Below, one piece after another: positions 56,022-64,000 of a DNA stretch of 64,000 nucleotides; positions within the stretch are counted from its first letter, which is position 1; each line of letters starts with the position of its first letter. The DNA is from Schistosoma mansoni (taxonomy: Eukaryota; Platyhelminthes; Trematoda; Strigeidida; Schistosomatidae). The stretch spans positions 3,472,001 through 3,536,000 of the forward strand of contig NW_017385987.1 of NCBI RefSeq assembly GCF_000237925.1, given 5' to 3'. A program made the position numbers and the translations under genes. The notes below the pieces were generated by a model, which worked only from the letters and a program-made list of their open reading frames with translations, made no database searches and was not told the origin of the DNA.

Positions 56022-59000
56022 ATGTTTTCATTATATGTACACTTGGAAGTTCTATCCAAAATGATATCATATATCTATAAAAATTCAAGAAAATATTTTA
56101 ACCCTAGAAGATTGCAGTCAGTGTTGAACGATAATGTTTTAAAAATAATCTGTACAACTACAATAATATTAGTAATTATAGTAATGACCAAGTTATTGAA
56201 GTCTGGATCATATGAAGTTTATTCAACTAATCAATATCAAAATATGATAAGTGAATCCATAGAAACATGTGAAGCATTTTTAAAAGATACAGTGACAAGC
56301 CTGTCAACTGCCAAACACTTCGAAACTTATTCAACACGCAACGACCGTTATCGTCTATGGAATGGTTCGAAATCTTGTGATAACTTTAAACAACTAATTG
56401 AACAACCTGTCTGGTTGAGTGAAGAAGAGAAATCATATCCGATTGCATATTCCCTATTAATTTATGATGATATTGAATGGACAGCTCGACTACTGCGTTT
56501 AATTTATCGTCCCAACAATCTTTATTGTATTCATGTGGACAGGAAATCTCCTGAGTGGTTTCATGAGGAAATTGTGAAACTGTCTCGATGTTTCGGTGTT
56601 AATGTACTGGTAGTGAATCGATCTGAGAGCATCCGTGTAGTTTGGGGACACTATTCAGTAGTGGAAGGTTTTCTTGCTTGTTCTGAAATGCTATTCAATA
56701 ATCCAACTGTTAATTGGCAATATTTACTCAACATCAACGGGAAAGAGTTACCATTACGAACGAATTGGGAGTTAGTAGTTGCACTGAAAGCGTTGAATAA
56801 GTCAAATATCATTGAATGTGCTAGAAAAAATGCTCCTGAAGAAAGAATCCCTTCAAAACAACCGAGTTTTGTAGTAAGTTTAATTTAAGCATGGAATACA
56901 CAAATTTTCAGTTATTTTTTCTATTCAATGTAACCAAGCTGAGATTGTGACTAGGATACTATTCAAATTTTGTGTTGGCAATTACAGTCAGCGGAGACAA
57001 ATATTTTTATGATGTCCAGTCAGGTTGTACAAATTCTTCGAGAAATATATGTATCTAGAGGGCTTCAGCTATTATGAATGATGGAACTTTGTCAAAGTTA
57101 TTGGAATATGTATTACACAGGTTGCCATAAATGCACCACTACTAGTAGCTACATACGAGTGTAAAACAATTTACAAAATTACTGTTCAGATAATATTACA
57201 CTACTAATTTACTTTATATTACATCATTATTGAATATCAACCGGGTAAAAATTTTATATTTGTGTAGATTTCTGTAAACTTTAATGTATCAAAGTGTGGT
57301 GTAAGATGCACTCCAGCTCAGTTGTTTTTGGAAAATGTTTAATTTTCACTTTTATAAGAAATACACGATGTATTGCTTTGTATGATCTAAAAAGAATTGA
57401 CTAAACTTGTATCTTAAATTCTGTTTTTGAGCTTACTCTGTTCTATTAGAGTAGCTGGATTGAACAATCAGTTGTTTGTGGAAACACATAAAGTATATAC
57501 AAAAATGGATAATGGCTAGCAGTGGAATCCAGGATGCGCTTTTCGTCCTATTTGATGGGATGCAGGTGGATCGAGCTGACGAGTCCCAAATAGATCGAAA
57601 TGTGCGTCCTGGATTCCACTGCCAGCAACTACTCATCTTTGCTTATAACGCTTGTGGATTAAGGCAATATCGAGGCAATACGCATAGTATGTACATATGT
57701 CAATAAGAGACAGATCAATTGAAGTCCTAAACATCAATTGGAAGATTCAAGTAAACAATACCAAGTGAACACGAAGTATATTTCGATAGTTTTTATTATT
57801 ATGGATAATATTTTGTGTGAAACCCTCTTACTGACATAATTTTTGAAGTAACTTTCATTGTAAATTGACATTTGCAAAAGAAGTGTTGGCCAACAGTTTT
57901 TTAGCTTGTTAACACTGAATTACAGAATATTGATCAATGATGCGTTCATCGATACATAGTCCTCAGATGCAAATTAGGAAAAATTCCCCTGTGATGATTT
58001 AATGACCTAAATAAGTATTTGAGTTTACCTGTTGTTAATATTAAGGACTGCGATTAATACCCACGTCGATTCAGCTAATAAATTACAAATAATCCGAGAA
58101 ATGTGTGCTAGATCCTACTGTAAAACACAGTCAGTCAGTCAGCTACAACGTGGGACCAGGCACATATATGCATCGGTCCAAGTTACCATACCTCATCAGC
58201 ACAACAGGTTGAACACCAAATTCATAGAAGTAGTTAATTTAATGGTGGTTATATATAAAACAATGATTTTATATGAGGATATAGTACAGGAAGAAAGAAA
58301 GATATTAAACAATTTTAATCTCATAGTTTAAGGGAAGAAAGAGAGTGTATACACCTATGCCATTGTGATCTATTCTGAGCCATGTTACTCACAGTCTCCA
58401 ACTATTGGTTACGATAGTCGCGCGGACCCCAACCAAGTAGTCTGTATCTACCAACATGGCTTAGACTAGAAGTTAGTGACTTCAAGCTCTGATGCCACGT
58501 TTTCATTTGGCCGCTTGTAACTGTCAACCAACCATCCCCAATACTAATCAACTGTAAAACACAATACAAATACAACAGATCCAGCGTTTGGTGCCAGTAT
58601 ATGACATAAACCATACTCAGATTAAACAAAGTTTTCATAAAATGATTCAAATACATATGTTTTGTGTGGTAATTAGTTAAATTACAATCAAAATACTCAT
58701 AAATATGACAATAGCAGAAAGTTACAAAGAAAGAGTAATTTTAGCATCAAAATATAAATGGCTGATAAACAGTGAATGATGCAAATCTCGAAAACTATTT
58801 ATCAGAACGATGATAAAATTTACTTTATAATGCAGACAGAATAATATAAAAAACGAAAGATAAAACCTTGAGTGTGTAAAAATAATGTCAATTCGATATT
58901 CCCTAAACGTTAATGATTCACGTTTTTGATGAAAATGATAGATGATGAACCCTGTGCAAGTCAAGAATTTAACAGAATCTTACTAAAAATTTTGTCATTT

Positions 59001-59572
59001 TTGTAGAAAATCATCGAGTTTTCAATTTATGTTGGTGTGCCAAACCATTCTATTCATTGTAGGTGAACTGGACGAAGGGTAGTTTCCATGCCGCTCTAAG
59101 GCGAGAAATGGTTGATTACATACTCCATGATAAACGAGCTCTAGAAATAAGAAAGATTCTTAAAGAAGAAGAACATTTGGGGAAAATTCCGGATGAATTG
59201 TTTTTCAGTACATTGGCATACAATCCACAACTTCAAGCTCCAGGAACATGTCTTACATGTCACGAATCAAATGAGAAGGATCCTCGTGCAACATTTGTTG
59301 CGCGATATAAAATTTGGTGGCCAAATTATTGTGGATCAAGACGCATTGTTCGTAGTATTTGTATTTTGGGAATACAACATTTACATAACTTCACACAAAG
59401 AACTGAATTCTTCGTAAACAAATTCAATAACGGATTTCATGAATTTGCATATGACTGTTTGGAATATTGGATTTTAAAAAAAATGAGACAGGAACATTTG
59501 TCAGGTGAATTAGATAGAAAATTTAGCACAACATTTTACAGCAAACTGTTTTGTTCCAGTGATCACATATAA
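56022..59572 (+). CDS. Core-2-type beta-1,6-N-acetylglucosaminyltransferase (GCNT-B)
   Basis: Paralogue of GCNT-A with the same role predicted (Golgi O-glycan branching, GT14). Exon 1 is 56022-56873 (284 codons, GTAAGT donor, phase 0) and exon 2 is 59063-59572 (169 codons plus stop, acceptor CATTGTAG), giving 453 residues. An internal ATG at 56061 would give 440 and a tail length closer to the family. Membrane anchor ~40-57. Blocks: YCIHVDRK (168-175), WGHYSVVEGFLAC (208-220), NINGKELPLRTNWEL (237-251), TKGSF (288-292) and IPDELFFSTLAYNPQ (326-340) with the catalytic-type Glu in PDE (327-329). The second exon aligns to GCNT-A without gaps. The cysteine pattern is kept, with an extra Cys in TCLTC. 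The 2.2-kb intron carries a palindromic hammerhead locus and no SINE. Codon use is less A/T-biased than in GCNT-A. Confidence 0.92.
57518..57636 (+). ncRNA. Palindromic hammerhead ribozyme locus in GCNT-B intron
   Basis: Read on the plus strand: CTGACGA (57576-57582), GTCC...GATC as stem II (57583-57596, with two of four pairs lost), GAAA (57597-57600), a loopless stem III ATGT/GCGT, the cleavage triplet GTC, then stem I strand CTGGATTCCACTGC, which pairs with GCAGGTGGATCGAG upstream of the core. These blocks match the known schistosome hammerhead. The left part (57519-57575) is an inverted partial copy: the 16 bases GCAGTGGAATCCAGGA mirror TCCTGGATTCCACTGC, and TTTCGTCCTATTTG is the reverse of CAAATAGGACGAAA, giving the minus strand an intact GGACGAAA half but no CTGANGA. 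The locus is therefore an inverted dimer able to fold on itself. Activity is uncertain because of the stem II mismatches. Confidence 0.75.
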
Positions 59573-59933
59573 TAGAAAACGTTTATTTAAGAATTATAGT
59601 TATTGATTGATTTATTAATGGAAAGTGTTGAATTATCATGACTATGTAAGCTAATCTCTGGTTTTGTATTGGTAATAACTACTTAATTCATCGATTAGTT
59701 TGATTCTGTACAAAGCTTTCACTTTAGAATCTACGATCAGATCATACCGAGAATTTCAGCGAAGTTGAACTTGGTGATATCTTATGCATGTTACGCCTCG
59801 TAAAGCATAGATTGTCGACCTAAAATCTCTGAATAACAATTGTCTGTGCTCTCCTTTCCAGTTGCTGATATGTGCTATTTATTGTTCTGATGTTAGCCTC
59901 CATTTCACAGATCAATATGTGCTATCGTCTGCA

Positions 59934-61110
59934 AGTTTTCCTTTAGACTTGATGATTCGATGTTATGGCTTGCTGCCTTATACAGTTTGATGATTTCTAT
60001 CAGTGTAGTCAATTCACCTCTAGTATCTTTCTCTGATTCTCCCTTCACATGGAAGCTGATTTGTTCTCTGTCACAGTAGCTGGCCACAGTGTTATGGCTG
60101 ATGGTATCCAATCAAGGGATATTGATCATCTGACCTAGATAACTGTTTGTAAATATCTGTATGTTTTGGATCACGGTTGTGGTAGTTCTCAAAGTGTCAG
60201 TTCCGTATAGTAGAACTGTCTTCACATTTGTATTGAAAACTCTGACTTTTGTGTTGTCTGACTGTTGTTATGAGTTCGAGATATTCTTCCATTGTGGGAC
60301 TTCCGATCTTGATTTGTCAATCCATGCCTTCACATCCGCACCAGATCTCCCTTGTTTATGAATGATACTGTGGAGGTGCTTAAAAGTTTCAATCTCTTCC
60401 AGAGCTTCTCTGTCAGATGTGATATATTTGTGCTCACTGTGTTGTATTTCAGGATCTTTTGTTCGTATTGTGCCTACTGAGGTGAATTTCTTCATAAGCT
60501 GGTGCTACAATGTCTTTTTTCACCTCCATTTGTTGCTGTGCAAGGTGCAGAATGATTAGGTTATTTACTAATTTCAAACTATGTAGTTGCATTCAAGCTC
60601 TCTATTGTATTCTGTGTCTCTCCCGATCTGAGTAATTATTCTAAATCTAGTCAACCACCAGAAAAAGGTGAAATGGTAAAAGTAACCAGCCTTTGTCCGA
60701 CACTGTTCTTCATTTGGAATGCACCTGTGAGCCACCCTACTCTCACGAATTTACATTGCAGCCTGTCTTAAGAATCCTATATGATGGTGACAATCTTCGC
60801 AGGTACACTGTAGTGTCGAGTAACGTCCCATAATGTTCTTCCATCCGCACTGTCAAACGCTTCCTCATAATCAAGGAAGTTGATATATAGTGATGAGTTC
60901 CTTTTAATAGATTATTCGTCAATGATTCATAGTGTTGCAATTTGGTCGGTATACGATTGATCCTCACGAAACCCAGTCAGTCGGTCTGGGATTTAGGCCT
61001 CTACAAAAACTTCCCTTCCGTTCAACAACACTCTGTTGTAAACTTTACCTAGTACTGACAGTAATGTGACGCCTCTGTAGTTTTCACACTCGCTTAGATC
61101 TTGTAAGAGA
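59934..61110 (-). mobile_element. RTE-clade (SR2-type) LINE, decayed, downstream of GCNT-B
   Basis: On the minus strand: YNYRGVTLLSVLGKVYN-type sequence at ~61080, LTGFREDQSYTDQIATL at ~60960, then a decayed fingers/palm region (60900-60740) and, from 60583 down to 59934, the post-RT segment nearly identical to 32760-33412 (EALEEIETFKHL, HSIIHKQGRSGADVKAWIDK). The FADD region is missing between the two parts. Several stops and frame changes. Confidence 0.82.
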
Positions 61111-61114
61111 TCAT

Positions 61115-61464
61115 CTTCGAGATAATTACTGAGTTTTCGTGTATCAGTCGTCCTGATAAGCTTTATCAGATAACTCCCAATAATAGATAAATTTCAGAAG
61201 ACAAGTTAAAGCGTTGACCACAGTTTATTATTGTACAGTGCGAATGAATAAGCCACAAGCTAACGAAGCGAATTCAAGCAGAAATGTGAATGAGAGCGAC
61301 AGAATACAAAAGCGAATTCAGAGTCGAGTGAGTTGATAAGATTCAAGCTCATGTGTATAGGAAAGAAAATGAATAATCCAGGGATTTAGGTAACTAATAT
61401 TTCAGCTAGTAATAGGAATTGGTGTGTATTGTGTAACACGTGATTAAGCATACAGACATAAAAC

Positions 61465-61503
<39 letters not shown>

Positions 61504-63175
61504 AGAGATATACAAATTGTTACTGCTCTAATGACACCGTCTGTTAAATAAGTTAATTGAAGGAGCTAATAAAATTAAACATAAACAAAATTAATTGTGA
61601 GGTGACATAATAAATCCCCCCTTGGAAACAAAGATGTATAAAAAAATGTCCATTCTTGTAAAAACAATGTTAAACTGCACAGAATGACTATGATACACAG
61701 AAAATATTGAATTATAAAAAATTAAGCTACTGTGTAAACTAATATTTGTTATGTATGCCTGAGTTCGCGTACATCCGTGAGGCCAGATAAAATAGTGATA
61801 GTAGATCAAAAGGATATAGCATCTTTTTAAAAGATTATGCAAATCGCCATGATATTGGAATAACATAAATTTGTAAATCACTCAACATTCTCTTCCCTTT
61901 CTTTCAGTTTAATGTCATCTCATGACATCTTATTCTGTGTTGTCCATCTTGACCTCGTCGTTCTTCATCTTACTGACTTAAAGATTGAATCTATCTCACT
62001 ATCTTTGTAAATTACCAAGTGACTTGAATGCAAGCTTCTTAATATTCTCTGATATCAATAATTAACATTTCATGTACACAGTTCTCCAAATATTCCACTA
62101 TATCCGAAGATGTTTTGTAATAGTCAATAATGAATAGTCGATTTACTTTATCTGAATCTCACAGCATAGATTGTGGTCGCCATTCAGTTCGGATTCATCA
62201 AAGTACATTCCAATTTTTATAACCAATGATGATTTCATAAGATGAAAAAAATCTGTTCATGGACTTTTTAAGATCGATGTCGGGCCTGATTGTAAGATTG
62301 ATGAGGACTTTTTGATAAAATCGTGTGGTATTCATCCCTCTAACATTTATTATATACTTTAAGGTCTGGTGATAAGTGTCTTCGTTCTATTGAATACGAT
62401 TTGTACTCGGCTGCATTTCTTTATCGTAAAGTTATTTATACTTGGATAAAAAAATTTTGAACGAGCTTTTCCTTCCAGGTTAATTGTATTGTAATGAATT
62501 GTAATTTTAACATTCGTACACTGATTAGTGTGCGAATGTTAAAAAACATTCTGTTCATGTCATAAAGCCACAAATTGTTGGATATATATATATATATCAA
62601 TAAGCAATAGGTTGAGCTGGATACATTACAGTGTCCTAACAAACACTATCACCATAACAGAAGTCGATCAGACAGTGATGCACATGAAAACATTAAACAT
62701 GTAATTTAAAAACTAAACTAGTTAATTGTATCGATGGTATACTTAGAATGTTATTGATCTAATGAGATTCAAATAAGATAGACTCCAGAGATATCAATGT
62801 ATCTATAAACACACGTTTTTTAAAGCTTCAATAATTATTCCAGTATATTTTTCCGTTCATCAATTGTTCACTGATGAAATGAACTTCCTATTTACACCAT
62901 TAATCATCTACTACTTTAAATTGTCAGCGAATGATTTGTTAGAAATAATTCTTTCCTAAAAGTATTCAACTTTATTTTCGATTGTTCTGTATTTTCATAG
63001 TGTGACAGTAACATTATAATCTGATTACATTTGTGTTTGAAAAGTGTGCTTTACTTTACTCAACACAGCGCTTAGTATTAAATAATAGTTGTTTGAGTAT
63101 CAAAATGAAATTACCTCAGTTAGTTTCACTCAAAATCAACTAGGTACTGACATCGAGAAATGAATCGACCAAATA
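61115..63175. other. Intergenic; (AAT)n microsatellite
   Basis: A perfect (AAT)n tract of about 12 units lies at 61467-61502, and a (TA)n tract at ~62582-62597. A short inverted repeat AACATTCG...CGAATGTT occurs at 62509-62541. No gene was recognised. Confidence 0.5.
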
Positions 63176-63179
63176 GTTT

Positions 63180-63560
63180 TATATATTATTATGTTATCAC
63201 GTGAATTATCCACCAATGGAATTACGACTTTTCCGACCGTAACGCTGTGACAATCAATGACGTTCGATCAGTATGAGTAATCTGGCATCCTTATTGGTCC
63301 TTTGTCCGCCTAGCCCTTCCACTTGAGTCCAGAACACCAATTGCAGCTTCTGCTATACGAATCGTTTATTTAAAGCATACTCTGTTTATATACCAGATAG
63401 ACAGACCACATCACACCATTAAATAAAAAATAATCTTTGTACAAGATCAGGCCAAATGTGGCTGTGAACGTAGGAGACAGTAATCAATAAATTGAGTATA
63501 ATTTAGGAACAGTAAATCGTATAATAATAATCAGTAGGTCAAAATGAAGCCTATAATAAG
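63180..63560. mobile_element. Possible LTR fragment, family uncertain, fossil
   Basis: A less AT-rich block beginning near TGTTATCACGTGAATTATCC with a TTTATATACC box further on. It looks like an LTR by composition and layout, but only one copy is in the window and no ends or internal region were confirmed. Confidence 0.25.
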
Positions 63561-64000
63561 ATAAATATAGATATACATAATCTAGTTACTGAATAGTCAT
63601 ACAATAGGAATATATATATAGAATAATAGTCCATTTATAGATTCCGGAAGTTATCCGTACTTACTTCTTCACTAGGATATAACACCATCCAGCTCAGAGA
63701 ACAAAACTCTATCAAAATTCCAAATAAATGAATTTAATCACGACTAATGAATAAAACGGATCTCAGTTATTACTAATCGATAATGATTAAGTGAATAAAG
63801 TATTGTTTTATCTTTTAATCTACCCCTTCACAAATTCTGTAAAGAGATTTAAATTTATCAGCCAATCAGATGACTTAAAAGTGACGGGATGTTGATTATC
63901 CTCAAGTCTAGTTTCCATGTTTATATATATATCAGCAAAATTAATCAAAAGCTGTCATGTCCAATCTGTCTCATTAACGATTTATTCAAATAAGATTTCT

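Noticed and set aside
57433-57706. Open frames on both strands at 57.4-57.7 kb
   Set aside because: They are produced by the palindromic hammerhead sequence, which reads similarly on both strands; the locus is intronic.
61467-61502. Repeated short units considered as a CRISPR-like array
   Set aside because: It is a plain (AAT)n microsatellite without spacers, in a eukaryotic genome.

Overview
This window is eukaryotic, AT-rich, intron-containing and dense in repeats. The repeats point to a blood fluke (Schistosoma or a close relative): tRNA-headed SINEs of the SM-alpha type that carry a hammerhead ribozyme core, RTE-clade LINEs of the SR2 type, CR1-like LINEs, Penelope-like ends, a Merlin-type transposase remnant and gypsy-like solo LTRs. 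There are no operons, CRISPR arrays or free-standing tRNA genes.

Four host genes can be supported. (1) At the left edge, minus strand, is the N-terminal exon of a Milton/TRAK kinesin-adaptor protein (90-702), whose remaining exons lie outside the window. (2) A plus-strand gene for the beta subunit of the translocon-associated protein (TRAP-beta/SSR2) spans 13557-19308. Its first, second and last exons are clear and one middle exon is a candidate. (3) and (4) Two paralogous core-2-type beta-1,6-N-acetylglucosaminyltransferase genes lie at 26926-30325 (minus) and 56022-59572 (plus). Each has two exons joined by a phase-0 intron at the same position, and each has a second exon of exactly 169 codons. 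TRAP-beta helps glycoproteins enter the ER and the GCNT-type enzymes branch O-glycans in the Golgi, but nothing suggests that these neighbours are co-regulated.

Most of the rest is repeat. 0-13 kb: Penelope-like ends and endonuclease remnant, one copy of a ~540-bp retroposon-like repeat (R family) and a decayed CR1-like reverse transcriptase. 13-20 kb: TRAP-beta with repeat-filled introns. 20-25 kb: nested R-family pieces, SINEs and an assembly gap in the middle of an inverted repeat. 26-33 kb: GCNT-A, with an inverted SINE pair in its intron. 32.7-36.5 kb: two RTE LINEs, one with a solo LTR inside. 37-40.7 kb: a CR1-like LINE that has lost its RT core in frame. 41 kb: a second gap, flanked by Penelope-type hammerhead motifs. 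43.4-48 kb: a 3'-less RTE LINE and a very young inverted repeat interrupted by a solo LTR in one arm only. 49-55.6 kb: Penelope end, 5'-truncated RTE LINE, a near-perfect hairpin and an R-family copy. 56-61 kb: GCNT-B, with a palindromic hammerhead locus in its intron, followed by an RTE LINE.

The strongest theme for follow-up is the recurrence of small self-cleaving-ribozyme sequences of two kinds (SINE/satellite type and Penelope type) arranged as inverted pairs, inside introns and beside both assembly gaps.
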